A DNA stretch of 64,000 nt from Micromussa lordhowensis. Its lineage: Eukaryota; Cnidaria; Anthozoa; Scleractinia; Lobophylliidae. The stretch spans positions 14,839,979 through 14,903,978 of the forward strand of contig OZ026608.1 of the NCBI GenBank assembly GCA_964020085.1. Reading direction: 5' to 3'. Both the position numbers and the translations under genes were made by a program. Shown here piece after piece: positions 1 through 22,233 of the stretch (position 1 is the stretch's first letter; each line of letters begins with the position of its first letter). The notes under the pieces are model-generated. The model had not been told where the DNA came from, did no database searches, and saw only the letters and a list, made by a program, of their open reading frames with translations.

Positions 1-10652
<10,652 letters not shown>

Positions 10653-11947
10653 AGGTGTAATATCGATACAGAAAGAATGTCAGCTAGGTTTTTCAGCCAC
10701 AAGCTTCCTAATAACCCAGCATTTCACATCGTTCCGACAACACATCGCCTTGTACAAGGCCTGTATACAGATTGTGTTACTTTTCGAGTTGTAAATTTGA
10801 CCCACGGCCTGACGGGAATGAACACGAATCCTCGCTTCTGATTGGTTGACCTTAGAACCCCTTGCGTGTCCTTGTCTATTGACTGCTGTCAATCAATTGT
10901 CTTTCATTGTTGTCGGTAAACGATCTGTTTATAACGTGATCATCGGGCCATGACCCGCAAAACAAATACTAGCTAAAGATACCAGCGATTAATACTTGTG
11001 GGAAGAAGAGTTTGTTTTGTTTTGTTTTTTCGTTTTTATCAGGAATGTTCTATCCTTATATATCTTCAAATTTTGCGTGTCATCTCTCAGCATCCCCAGA
11101 AACTTTCGTGCTGCAATGCCGGGAACATGGGATTTCTGACAAGAAAAAACTTGCACAATTATATAGTTGTTTTGTCCCATGCATCTGTTCTTGCAGATCT
11201 TTGAAAGTGCATATGTATTATTTCCATGAGTCATTCTTTCCAAGACCACAAAGAACATACCAGACGTAATCTCATGACTTTTTAAAAAGTCATGAAATGA
11301 CAAATTGAAATTTGTCATTTCCTGTGATGCATTTGTCTGCAATAGGAGCTAACATGAGCCGAAATGTCTGCAATCATTAATTTATAAAATCCGAGTGGCC
11401 TCCGTAAAAGGTTTTCCCTTGCTTGTATCAATTTTCAACCGCCGCCTTCGTGAAGAGGGGGACTAGTACCAGGTCATTGCTACCTCCTTGGCGAGGAGAG
11501 ATTGGATACGGCTACCACAGCTGGAAGTTAATCGGAACTGCACGCTTAATATAAAACCAGATTTTTCAATGATATGGAAAAGAACAATTCATAACAAAAC
11601 TTTAAAACAGGTTGATATGGTCGTTTGCAAAAAGCGCTGTAATTTTTCGCATCATGATACACAGGTCAGCATTCTTGATTCGGAAAATGAGGGCTTGTAT
11701 GAGGATAAATATAAATAAACAATGACCTCCATTTGTCGCGAAAATATACTGGGAAGCTCGAGGAAAACTGTGAGCTTCGAAGAAGATAATGTCCGAGGAT
11801 AGATATTTGAGCATATTTCCGCGCCAAACAGAGATCAATAGAGGCCATTTGTTTATTATCCTTCAGACATTCATCGCAACACGCGCAGTTTTGATAATTG
11901 GGGAATATCACTTATAGATATTCCCCAGTATATTCAGTCACAGTGGG
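10653..11947. other. Upstream flank of TESK with short palindromes
   Basis: Intergenic. Two adjacent palindromes lie at about 11273-11322: one centred on ATGACTTTTTAAAAAGTCAT and one with arms AAATGACAAATT / AATTTGTCATTT. A further hairpin, GGGGAATATC / GATATTCCCC, lies near 11899-11925. The first few hundred bases should contain the TESK promoter, but no TATA box could be assigned. Confidence 0.5.
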
Positions 11948-12246
11948 AGGCGCGGTGGCCTCATGGTTAGTGCGCTCGACTCCGGAGCGAGCGGTCCGGG
12001 TTCGAGCCCTGGCCGGGGACAGTGTGTTGTGTTCTTGGGCAAGACACTTTACTCTCACAGTGTCTCTCTCCACCCAGGTGTATAAATGGGTACCTGCTAT
12101 TTGTTGGGGAAACCTAACAAAATTGCGGGGAAGTGACCTGCGATGGACTAGCATCCTGTCCAGGGGAAGTAGAAATACTTCTAGCCGCCTAATGCTACAG
12201 AAACCGGGATAAGCTCCGGCAGCTATGAGCCAGCCTTGGCTCCAAG
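11948..12246 (+). mobile_element. tRNA-derived SINE (GGCC-head family)
   Basis: The head reads GGCCTCATGGTTAGTGCGC, then GGTTCGAGCCCTGGCCGGGG, matching A-box and B-box promoter positions of a tRNA. The body reads CTTGGGCAAGACACTTTACT and CACCCAGGTGTATAAATGGG. A second near-complete copy is at 37786-38062 and a split copy at 6144-6838. Open frames here on either strand are products of the SINE, not genes. Confidence 0.85.
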
Positions 12247-12317
12247 GCTTCACTATATTCAGTCACGTGACGCATTTAGACCAATCGCGAGCAAGCGAAA
12301 ATATTTGGTGGATTATA

Positions 12318-13510
12318 AGTACTGGTAATAGGACTGAGTGGAGTGCAATTCGGCCTGTAATCATACAAGTGGTAACAAAATCGGACGACCGCGCAGCGGG
12401 AGTCCGATTTGTTAGTCACGAGTATAATTACAGACCAATTTGGACGGCACGAAGTCTTATTACCAATTAATCATAAAAATTACAATTTCCGAGAAAAGAA
12501 GGATAGCCAAGTTATGAAAGAAAGGGAACATTTGCATAAAATACTGACAAAGGAGAAGTAAATTGTATCAATATCACTGAAATTGAGATTGGTTGATTTA
12601 AGGTGGCCGAACACAGTTTTAGCGCGCGCATTTGCTGATGCAATTCAGCACGTGCACAAGTATTTCAATAAACAAACATGCCGTCAATAGAGCGATCATT
12701 TTGTTTACTCAACAACCGCACTATCTGTGTTATTTTTCACTATAATTGAATACAGTGAATTGATGGCTTTAGTCTTTTATTACAAAGATTTGTTAGGAAA
12801 GGAAATAACGCTAAGAACCCAGCAATTTTCAGCTTTTGTTTGTTACCGAAAGAACCCAGTTAAATGCAACGCATGCGCAGTTGCTCGAAAAATTGAGACC
12901 GATTGCTTTAGCAGAAACCTGTCGATTTCTAACGATCCAGTCGTTAGAATTCCAAGAAATTTGGCAAAAAAATAGAGCAGAGACCCCTTAAATGATCTAT
13001 CACGAAAAATCTGGATTTTGACATAGGGAATTTTTAATAATACAGAAAACGATTAACGGCGAATTGCAAAAATCGCCTATGTCAAAATTTTATTAGAACA
13101 GTGTTAACAGAAGGGATTTTATGTCAATTCGTAGTGTGCAAAAAATGAAAACAATCTAACGACTGGATTTTTTTTAAATAAGCAAAAACCATTATTTAAG
13201 CCTTGTAATTAATCAGACCCGTTGCCATGGCAACAGCGCACACCCTAGTCAAAATGTGAGAATAAATACTTCTGCGATTAATCTTTACTCTTGCAAAAAT
13301 CGGGCGCCAAAGCATAAATAGTTCAAAAGTTATGGTGAATTACGCATAGGCACTTGAAAACTGTGTTCGGCCACCTTAAACTGCCCGATAACAAACTGTC
13401 CAATAACAACTTGGCAAGTGAATTAGTGGAAAACAGAATATTTTTTAAGCCAATCACAATCGAGGAAATTGTAATTTTTATGATTATCAATCGGGGTGGC
13501 GGTGTGTACT
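12318..13510. repeat. Interspersed repeat, interrupted by a TTAA element
   Basis: The left part (12318-12597) and right part (13376-13510) match the repeat at 41611-42312: shared GGTAATAGGACTGAGTGGAG, GACGACCGCGCAGCGGGAGT, and AACAACTTGGCAAGTGAATT. The middle, 12602-13375, is the family B element. The other copy has TTTAAA intact at this point, which supports a clean TTAA insertion here. Confidence 0.75.
12602..13375. mobile_element. Non-autonomous TTAA-target element, family B copy 2
   Basis: Perfect inverted ends GGTGGCCGAACACAGTTTT and AAAACTGTGTTCGGCCACC are flanked by TTAA at 12598-12601 and 13376-13379. It is 774 bp with no transposase ORF, and the same family as 5357-6139. It is nested in the repeat at 12318-13510. 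Confidence 0.88.
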
Positions 13511-14163
13511 GAAGTTTAGGTACCTCGATACAGTTTTCCAAAACCATAACTAGCATTTTCAATAAGCTTTTCACAAATCGTTTCACCTGGGACCGGATTA
13601 AAATTTTGTATAATATTTTATTTTTGGGACGGGGGGGAGGGGTGGCAATCACTATATCCGCGCAAAATTGGTAAAAAAAAATTGGTAAAACCAGAATTTC
13701 GGCCGAGCTAGATGTGCAACAAAAAAGCTAGCACCTCTTTCTTAAACTATGGTGTCTGGCAAGTGGAAATACAAGAATAGAAAGTTATGTTTGCTTGATT
13801 TCGAATAAATCGCTAAAACATTTCAAATCATTGCTTTTGACATAAGGGTCTAATCAAGGTCCCTTTAGGCTGCCTCGTGTCACTTGTTTTAGAGTGCGAA
13901 GAAATCTGCTGCTGATCGAAACTAATATACATGCAAACAGCGCATTTTCACTTCCAGTATTTTTCCGAATACATGCAGTTCAATCTGACTCGATCTGACC
14001 TTTATTGACAATTAATTTTTGTGATTTAAACCTGTTCATCTATTCTCGTACATTAAACGCGCATTTTATGTCAGTAATCGGCTCATGGAAATCCAAGATT
14101 ATTCTTATTTTAGGATTAAATTTAGTTTTTTGGGACTTCACTATTTACGATCCTTTATCACAA
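13511..14163. other. Intergenic, nothing recognised
   Basis: AT-rich spacer with short poly-A and poly-G tracts (near 13620-13680). No supported gene or repeat edge. Confidence 0.4.
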
Positions 14164-15228
14164 GGTAATTTGGTTTTATCGACTAAGTTGATAATGTGAA
14201 TTGGCCACCGTAAAGAGATTAGAAAGCTGACGTTTCGAGCATTAGCCCTTCGTCGGAGCGAATCGAGGAATTGTGTTGCTTAGAATGATTGGGGAGATTA
14301 AAGGGTCTCGCGACCGGTTTAGATGCGTTTTGTCGCCTTTCTCTACGTCACGAAAGTGTTTTCGGAATCGGTCGCCTAGTCGTGTCCATGTTTCGCCGCT
14401 GTATAACTTTTTTGCAGATAGTGCAAGTTATGCAGTAGATGATATTGGCTGAGATACAGGTGAAACGATCAGTGATCTTGATGGATTGCTTGGGTCCCGA
14501 TATTTTCCGCTCAACGTTACGAATGAAAGGACATGGACTCAGGAAGCTAGAGTTGTCCTCGGCTATCGCCTCGGGCAACTCTTACGCTTCTTTCGCGTGC
14601 TCTCCAAACTTCCCGCGTGCTTCATAACTCGATAGTGCACGCTAAAGCATGAACCAATTGTATCTGTGGGTTTGTAGTGCACACTGGTGCATAAGCCATT
14701 GCCTTCGATAGAAACTTTGATGTCCAGAAATTCTAAAGAAGTATCTGAAATCGTACAGCATATTTAAGAGCCGGATGAAACGAATTGACAGCAGTTACAA
14801 ATTGATTGAGTCTTCTCTGGTAGAAGAAGGAGCGCCAATACAGTCGTCAATGCAGCGACGCTAGAGTTCAGGTTTGGGGCCATTGTATTGATTGAAAAAT
14901 TGGTGTTCAATGTAGCCTACGAAAAGATTGGCGTAGCTGAGTCCCATTTTGGTACCCATGGCCACGCCATTGATTTGTTTATAATAATTGTCCCGCGAAT
15001 GAAAAACAGTTGAGTGTTAACACTAGTTCAGCTAGGCGGAGTAGTGTTTCCGAGCTTGGTTCCTTAACAGTGCAAAAATCAAAAAAAATGTTTAAGGGCT
15101 AGAAGACCTTCGCCATTGGGGGTGACGGTGTAAAGAGATGCAGGGTGCTTACCATTTGTCAGAATAAACCGGTTGGGACGAGCGTTGAATAATGGTAAGG
15201 ATTTTTCCAAAATCAGCAAACCAACCGA

Positions 15229-15436
15229 CTTTCTCTGTCCGACCTCGTAGCTCAGTCGGCAGAGTAACGGTAGATCTAATCCGGAGGTCGTGGGTTCGAT
15301 TCCCACCGAGGTCAAAAGATTTTTTCTTTACCTCGTGTGGTTCCCTGATTCCCTTTACTAGGGCTAACGCCCAGTGGGTTATTCACGGGTTTATTTAGCA
15401 CTTAAATTTACACTTCAGAGTTAATTCTCTGTGCCA
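15229..15436 (+). mobile_element. tRNA-derived SINE, first of a duplicated pair
   Basis: The tRNA-like head at 15240-15314 has acceptor GACCTCG / CGAGGTC, a D arm GCTCAGTCGGCAGAG, and a T arm GTGGGTTCGATTCCCAC. The anticodon stem is imperfect and the loop could read TCT (Arg-like, tentative). It is followed by a tail ending near TTCTCTGTGCCATCAT. Head plus tail repeats almost identically at 15525-15736. Confidence 0.75.
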
Positions 15437-15524
15437 TCATTTGTGTTCTTAGTGCTACGCGGCACAACATTCATGTGTACCCTTACTTTCTCTTCGCCGC
15501 GATTCACCATCTAAATCGTCCCCG

Positions 15525-15736
15525 ACTTTCTCTGTCCGACCTCGTAGCTCAGTCGGCAGAGTAACGGTAGATCTAATCCGGAGGTCGTGGGTTCGATTCC
15601 CACCGAGGTCAAAAGATTTTTTCTTTACCTCGTGTGGTTCCCTGATTCCCTTTACTAGGGCTAACGCCCAGTGGGTTATTCACGGGTTTATTTAGCACTT
15701 CAATTTACACTTCAGAGTTAATTCTCTGTGCCATCA
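15525..15736 (+). mobile_element. tRNA-derived SINE, second of a duplicated pair
   Basis: Nearly identical to 15229-15436 over about 208 bp (one clear difference: CACTTAAATT versus CACTTCAATT), separated by about 90 bp. This suggests a recent duplication inside the host element. Confidence 0.75.
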
Positions 15737-16446
15737 TCAACCGAATGAAATGGCGCTTACCATTTGCAATTCGATTTCCCATAATTGTTTTCGGCTGATG
15801 AGAGACTGGAAACTGGATATAGTTAAGCAAATGGTAAGGAAATTTCCGCCGTTCCGTTCCAAACGGAAAAAGAGGAGTACCTCTGCAGGTACTCCACAAT
15901 TTTCGAACGGAATTTCCGGAAAATTACCTTACCATTTGACTTCAAACCGAAATTTCCGGATTTTCTGGCCAAATGGTAAGCACCCGTAATGTCCATAGTG
16001 AAAATAAGTTTCTCTTCGCCCAGGAAATTGAAATCTCGAAATATTTGAAGCGCGTGTTGACTGTCTTTAACGTGTGACGGTAAAGATCTGACCATAGGTG
16101 CCATAATCTTGTCTAAATAGCTGGAAATGAGTTCGGTAGGGCAACTACAAGCAGAGACGATAGGTCGACCTGCGTTGTTAGGTTTATGAATTTTAGGTAA
16201 AAAGTAAATACACGAGGTTCTAGGAGTGGTGATGATGAGATTGGTAGCAGTAGCCGGCAAATCTTGCTTGACTATAAGGTCGTTAATAGTGCTCTTGACA
16301 ATTTGTTGGTTATTGGAAGTGAGATCTTTATCGACTTTAGCATAAAAAAAGGGGTGTCGGAAAGTTGCCGCAAAGCTTCTTTATGGTAGAGGTCGGCTCG
16401 CCAAACAACCAAAGCGCCGCCTTTGTCGGCCGCTCTAACAATTATA

Positions 16447-17600
16447 ATTTGGTTTTATCAACTGGGTTGATAATGTGAATTGTCCACCGTAAAGAGACTT
16501 GGAAGCTGACGTTTCGAGCGTTAGCCCTTCGTCGGAGCGAATCAAGGAATTGTGGGTTGTGTGTGGTTTATATACAGAAATGTGGAGCTACGCTATTGGT
16601 TGGTGCCTGGCAACGTGAAAAACAACAGAATGAATTAGTTGAATGAAAAGCGTTCGTTGATACCGTGAGGATTAAGACTGCCGATTTGAAAAATAAATCT
16701 TTGTTCAAGAGTTTTGCGGTTTTCTGTGCTTCCTTGATGTAGGGAGAGGCCGCAGACTGCCATATGTTGCTTAGAATGATTCGGCAGATTAAAGTGTCTA
16801 GCAACCGGTTTAGAAGCGTCTTTATCGTCTTTCTCTAAGTCGCGAAGGTGTTCTCGGAAACGGTCGCCTAGTCGTCTACCTGTTTCGCCGATATATAACT
16901 TTTTGCAAAGAGTGCAAGTTATACAGTAGATGACATTGGCTGAGGTACAGGTAAAATGATCTGTGATGTTAATGGATCGCTTGGGTCCCGACAATTTCTC
17001 AACGTTGTAAATGAAGGGACATGTTTTACATCGCGCGCGTGCGCATTTAAAAGTTCCAGGTTGTTCACTCGTTTTGAATGCACTTCTAACTAAAAAGTTA
17101 CCTATGTTTTTGTCGCGTTTGAATGAAATTAATGGCGGTTGCGAAAAGATTCTACCAGTATCGGGATCACTTTGAAGTAATTTAAAGTTTTTGAGAATGA
17201 TGGATTTTACCGCGTGATTGTGAGGGTGAAATGTGAGGGTGAATGGAATTCTATTATTTTTCTCCTTCTGAGACGTTTGTAGTGCTGACTGCCGATCAAT
17301 TTGTTGGGCACGATGATGGCCTGCTTGAACAACAGAGGCAGGATATCCACGTTTGTCGAAAAAATTGCACATTTCCTCTGATTTAAAGGAAAAATCAGAG
17401 TCCTCACTACAAAGGCGACGAAGTCTAAGAAACTGAGAACAAGGAATAGAATTCTTGACGTGTGATGGATGTGAAGATGAATACAACAAATAACTATGAG
17501 AATCTGTGGGTTTGTAGTGCACACTGGTGCATAAACCGTTGCCTTCGACAGAAACTTTGATATCTAGAAATGCCAAAGAAGTATTGGCATGAGTCGCCAC
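16447..17600 (-). pseudogene. Penelope-like retroelement relic 2, 5'-truncated, GIY-YIG intact
   Basis: An uninterrupted 321-codon frame on the minus strand (17600-16635) encodes the C-terminal part of a Penelope-like protein. It begins just after the RT core (FLDIKVSVEGNG), then a linker with a Cys motif (CARARCKTC), then the GIY-YIG endonuclease: VIYCITCTLCKKLYIGETGR, with R and EH further on. These elements prime at ends cut by the nuclease. The RT core is missing upstream, so it cannot move itself. The 3' tail at 16447-16634 shows the terminal motif and ends where relic 1 begins: a head-to-tail arrangement common in this class. Confidence 0.88.
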
Positions 17601-18622
17601 TGCGCTTACTGAGATTTTCTAGCGCCGCCTTCTCTTCCGAAGCCTATAAATAGACCGGTCTGTAAAAGTGCCGTGACACAGGCTTAGTATGGGAATTCCA
17701 TGCTAGTGATGGGCGCCTGATGGAGCCTATTGTTTATCTAGATGGTGGAGATATTGATCATATCATACAACTTATTTTTGTGATTTATACTTAAATTTAT
17801 ACCCGGTTTCTATTCACAGAAAATGCGCGCATTAGACGTTAGATTTTATTCGGATCATTGGGATCTATAAACTTGTCAGATGTAACGGATGCGGTGTTTG
17901 GTTCCATCCTGAAAATCGAGATCTATCAAAGAAAAACAACCCAGAAGATGAAAATCATCGCGTAGAATGGCCGGACATCATTACTTATTCATGAGCACCG
18001 AAGCGGCAAAATTTGAATACGAATGTAGTTTGAATGGCCTAGAATAAGAGAGAAAAGGCCCTTACTTGCCCGCAGAGCATTGATAATACTCGATTTCCTG
18101 ACTTGCCTAAGTCCTACTTAATGTTTTGAGCAGCGGGCTTTTCATAAGGAATGATATATCTACAATTGTAACCAAAAAATAGAAGGTTTTACAAAGTTTT
18201 AGGACTATCCCTCTGCGATCGAAAATTATGAAAAACCGGCTTTTTCAGAGGGGAACATGTTCCCGATACGAAATGAAAAGTGATTTTCAAGTAAGCGAAA
18301 CTGGCTTCAAAAAAGTGAGCAACGGGAAATAAAAGTTTGACGCTTTTCTTAACTGATCCCGTCTTAACTTTGTAAATCGGAGCAAAAAAACGACTATCCA
18401 GCTGACATTGAAAGTTGCGCGTTGCAAGTGCGTTCAAAGATGGCGCGTCTTTGCTCGGTGAGCCATTGTTTGAAGCACACGACTGCATAACAATGGTTGT
18501 CTAATAATTATCATATCTTTTCAAAAAAATCACTCAGTCGTTAAATGCAAATCATTGATCAGTAGCCCGCTAACTTTAAAACTCATAGAACAACTGCTTA
18601 ACGAGTGTTGATACGTGGATTT
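17601..18622. other. Intergenic, nothing recognised
   Basis: No exon with recognisable similarity and no clear repeat edges. Short open frames occur on the minus strand (18189-18488) without known motifs. Confidence 0.4.
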
Positions 18623-18988
18623 ATGATGAACGAGGAAAACAGAAGTGCGCTGGATCGGGAGCTCTTTTCAGAGCTCATTGAATCCCCGATCCATCCACTT
18701 CTGATTAATATGGTCCGTCCTTATGTTGAATCGAATGATCCAAAGTTTCATCTTCAAATAAACGGAGAAGCACTTTGGCATTGGCGAAAAGTCCGCGGAC
18801 ATCCCCGCGCCGCCTTCGACGTTCTCCAAGCAAGCATTTCGCGTATCGGATACAAGCTGGAGGAATCCGCACGCGATCGTGTTGGTCATGCCATTGCCAG
18901 GAGCATTCGAAACTTCTGGAGAAAGATCAATGAAATCTCGAACAGTAAAAAACGAAAAACATGGGGAGAAGTGAAACCACGAACGTAG
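18623..18988 (+). CDS. Small ORF of unknown function, 121 aa
   Basis: Not recognised. The ATG at 18623 opens MNEEN and a frame closes at 18988 with a basic tail (KKRKTWGEVKPRT). The composition looks protein-like: an acidic N-part, HLQINGEALWHWRKVRGHPR in the middle, then an amphipathic stretch (ISRIGYKLEES) and RSIRNFWRKINEI. No signal peptide or membrane segment. The predicted character is a small helical domain of a larger protein or transposon. No introns or neighbours on this strand support it, so it could be a solitary exon, a relic or chance. Confidence 0.35.
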   Translation: MMNEENRSALDRELFSELIESPIHPLLINMVRPYVESNDPKFHLQINGEALWHWRKVRGHPRAAFDVLQASISRIGYKLEESARDRVGHAIARSIRNFWRKINEISNSKKRKTWGEVKPRT

Positions 18989-19878
18989 CGTGGTCATGAG
19001 TAAACAATGTTCGATCTATGACAATGCAGTTAATCCGCTAATTCGTACTCGGTCATTTCAAACTCATCACCGTATCATTTTCCTTGGATTCGCCCTTCAG
19101 TCATTTGCTATCAGCTATTTCGAACTCCCGCTAGTTCAAACTATTTTACTAAAATGCTCAATCCGTTCGAGCGAGCAAGATCCAATCCGCGCTGTGTTTA
19201 TATTTTGCAAACATTAGCGCGCGCTACTTAGCATTTTCAAAGAAACTTGATTGAACGCGATCCAAGAATAACATGATAGTTTGAAGCAGTTCCGTTTTGC
19301 ACTATCAAAGAAACTCTTCCCTACGAATCAACCAAACCTTTTAAAACTAAGGAGTTTGACACAAGCGATTGTTTTGCTCGCGCGCGAAGAGGGCAAACGA
19401 TTTCCTTTTTTTTAGACGGATCAACAACAAATTTTTCGCTCCTTTTCAGGCAGAAGCGGTATATTAACTTTGAGAGGTACGAACAATAGCGAAAACAATA
19501 CCACGGAAACTTCATTGTTTCGAACTTCCGCTCTCTTCAAGTTAATGAGCATGGCCTTAATCCCCACGGAGAATAGCAGGAGTTTAGCTTAACCAATCAG
19601 ACTTGCCCCCTTGCGTTCAATTTGCGTTTATTTGAATATTAATGGCCGATATGACAGACCTAAGATATCTCATGAACTGCAAGTAAATGTCCCGAGAACA
19701 ATAGCCATTCTGCGCGATGTGCGGTGGCGTACTGCAATAAAGGATGCAGTAAGGGCTAAACGCGGGACGGGGGTGAGGGTGAATAGGTTTGCGGATCGAC
19801 GGATTTGGCTTAAAAAAGAGCACGGATTACGGACACGGGTCGGTGGATTTACATACCCCAATTCCCCCCACCCCCCTC
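18989..19878. other. Repeat-like spacer
   Basis: Contains motifs such as TTCGAACTCCCGC and its variants at 19130 and 19525 that suggest an old transposon, but no ends could be fixed. No gene. Confidence 0.35.
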
Positions 19879-20092
19879 TCATTTCGCGCGTTATTTGTAC
19901 TCTAGAAGCAGAGATGGATAATAAAGTCTCTAAGTCATCTAACTCTACCATCACTGATATTGTCTGTCCGATGCCAGTCAGTCCCCGTTAAATCAAAAAT
20001 ACAATGCCACACATCCGTCGATGATTATAAACCAATACTTGCTCTTATTATCCAACTCTGCTTCCTAGAGTACAAATAACGCGCGAAATGAG
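19879..20092. repeat. Inverted-repeat MITE
   Basis: Left arm TCATTTCGCGCGTTATTTG then TACTCTAGAAGCAGAG. Right arm CTCTGCTTCCTAGAGTAC then AAATAACGCGCGAAATGA. The arms are about 40 bp with few mismatches, over 214 bp in total. No ORF. Confidence 0.75.
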
Positions 20093-20182
20093 TACATATA
20101 TCAGATATTTGTACTCGTCTCATTCCTCCCGGCCGCGTGAAGTTCAAAACCTTGGCAAGTCAAAATTTTGGGAAAAGAAATC

Positions 20183-20196
<14 letters not shown>

Positions 20197-20214
<18 letters not shown>

Positions 20215-20316
20215 GCGTGTTTTTACTCGTTGTTTGTCCTATGGGCTGGTCAAAATACTGCACAACTCGCATGCAAAAATATGCAGCGATACTACACACC
20301 AAAACGTCTAATAAGA
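20197..20316. repeat. Short inverted-repeat element
   Basis: Arms TCTTATTAGACGTTTTGG and CCAAAACGTCTAATAAGA enclose about 85 bp. A compact MITE-like unit near the previous one. Confidence 0.65.
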
Positions 20317-20804
20317 TATATTTATTTCTCATTTACTGTCAAGGAACTCTGACCAAAAAGCAAACAATATATAATCTGCTCACCCACAACAACTAGTAAT
20401 TCACGAGTTAAAAAGTTGGGAATCTAAATAGCATGACAGAAATCCGTCTTTCTTTAGCTCTGCTGCAGGTAAATAGGCCTGAATACGAACCAGACAGATA
20501 AACACTGTTATGATGAAATGTCTTCAAACTAATACCAATAATGTGTGTGAGTTACATTTTCACCCTTATTATTATTACTATTACTATCACACAATATGTA
20601 TCAAGGAAATTAAGAAAAAAGAAAATACATCAAAAGTCTGTTTCCTCATGGTTGATTGTTGTAACTGATCATAAGTCTAGACTGCACCTTATTTAATTAA
20701 TATTTATATAATAATTTTAATAGGAAAAAAGGCTTTAAAGGATTTCAGTCATGGCATTTTTGTGTTCCTTTGGCCACTTACAAACTGATTATCATTAAAT
20801 TAAA

Positions 20805-20930
20805 GGAAACGTGAAAATAACAGTTGACTAAGATAGAGAAATATCAGACAGATTAACCATAAAGGGATGAGGATGGCTAAGGATGGAAAAGATTAGCACG
20901 GATTAAGAAACGAAGAACGTTTCAACATGC
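20805..20930 (+). repeat. Interspersed repeat copy 1
   Basis: Shares TGAAAATAACAGTT, ACCATAAAGG and AGGATGG with copies at 21188-21330 (same strand) and 25553-25690 (opposite strand). Nature unknown. Confidence 0.55.
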
Positions 20931-21187
20931 GTAAACATAATTAACTTCTTTAGAGGCAAAGGAAATCACTTCCCTAGAATTCTAGTTTGGGAGTTAATTA
21001 TAGTAATGTCACGGAAGTTTTACAATCAACAGTCCAAAAAGAGTAGATAAAAACCATGTTTTCTTTTAAAAAAGTACGAAAAATTCCCGCTATTAAAAAA
21101 GGGAACTTTTTCTATAAAAAGTGCTTCTTAAAGGAGCTCGGCAGTCACGGAATTTTTGTACACGAACAAAATCACCTTTAAATCAGT

Positions 21188-21330
21188 AAAGGAGACCTGA
21201 AAATAACAGTTTAAAAAGACAGAAAAACACCATAGAGGTAGTAATAAACCATAAAGGAACAAGTATGGTTAAGGATGGAGAAGATTGACACGGATTACAA
21301 ACGACGAAATTAACTTGAACAATTTAGGCT
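21188..21330 (+). repeat. Interspersed repeat copy 2
   Basis: See 20805-20930. Reads TGAAAATAACAGTT, then TAAACCATAAAGGAACAAG, then GGATTACAAACGACGAA. Confidence 0.55.
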
Positions 21331-22233
21331 AAACTTTTCGAGATGCGACAACCGTGAAGTGGCTCCTGCATGTTAATAAGGCTACAAAAAGTACTTTGAT
21401 CCTCTAGAATTTTTCAAAGTCCTTTGTGCTACCTCGTACTTTTGCATTTGACGTCGCAGATATTTTTTTTCCATCCGAGCTCGGTTAATTGTGCAGTATA
21501 ATGTAATTAAGAGTAATGATCCAACCACGCGATAAACTACACAGGCTGCTTTCAATGGGCTATTGGTTAACTATTTAAACAAAAATAAAAGTGTTTCTGT
21601 CGATGAACTATCGGCTGATAGTTGCTCCGGGAAATTTTGATGTTCTTGAACAAAAAACATTATCCGGAGAAGCGAAGCTTCAATGGCAAATAGGCTAGTT
21701 TTAAAAACAACAGGGTTTCCAAGGGGAAACTATCAGACCGATAGGTTCGAAACATAAACACCCTATTGTATTCATTCTTCCCCACTTAATTTCCTTCTGC
21801 GCGCCAGTTACAAATCACATTGAATGTATTTTTTATCATTTTTAGATGAAAGGCATGAAAGCCAAATGTAAAACTTGATTTTTCTAAATAGAATTTGGCT
21901 TTCAATTTTTTTCGAATAAGCCCGCTTGTTTACAGACAAATTTTCACAGAAGAATACTATCCATCCGGGTATTTTCTACATTTTCAATAAGAATCGGAGA
22001 AAATTTAATAGTGAAGTACAATATCAAATGGTATTTAATCTTTCGTAAGAATGCCGGCCAATCTAATTTGAGGCACATATGATATCAAACTATGGCTCGC
22101 TTTATTGTGCGTCAGGACTTTTTGAAGAAAAATCATTCAATTCAGTAAACACCCTGCTCGCGCGATACAACTTGAAGACTTTTTGGTGTATCTACAAGAA
22201 ATATCGTGAAATTCTGTTTATAAGCCTTAGACT
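21331..22233. other. Intergenic, nothing recognised
   Basis: AT-rich spacer with no supported gene or repeat ends. Confidence 0.4.

Larger units (their letters stand above)
15144..15983. mobile_element. DNA element with GGTGCTTACCATTT ends, inserted in the RT gene
   Basis: The left end GGTGCTTACCATTT and right end AAATGGTAAGCACC are perfect inverted repeats bracketing 840 bp that interrupts a Penelope RT. A second inner pair (GCTTACCATTTG near 15756, CAAATGGTAAG near 15825) suggests a nested relative. It carries two copies of a tRNA-like SINE. No transposase ORF. Confidence 0.75.
14164..16446 (-). pseudogene. Penelope-like retroelement relic 1, split by an insertion
   Basis: Minus-strand pieces of one Penelope-like element. 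Its RT N-part at 16440-15984 reads RAADKGGALVVW, YFLPKIHKPNNAGRPI and FTMDIT. The RT C-part at 15143-14620 reads SLYTV, NGVAMGTKMG and the catalytic CIDDCIG. A degraded GIY-YIG region lies at 14580-14350 (IIYCITCTICKK). Frameshifts and stops interrupt it. The terminal motif TGACGTTTCGAGC near 14225 recurs at 16510 and (inverted) at 28970. The RT is cut exactly between TMDIT and SLYTV by the element at 15144-15983. The 5' end is missing; it abuts the tail of relic 2. Confidence 0.85.

Noticed and set aside
11898..12253. Open frames of 104-113 codons on both strands
   Set aside because: The sequence is a tRNA-derived SINE, also found at 37786 and 6144.
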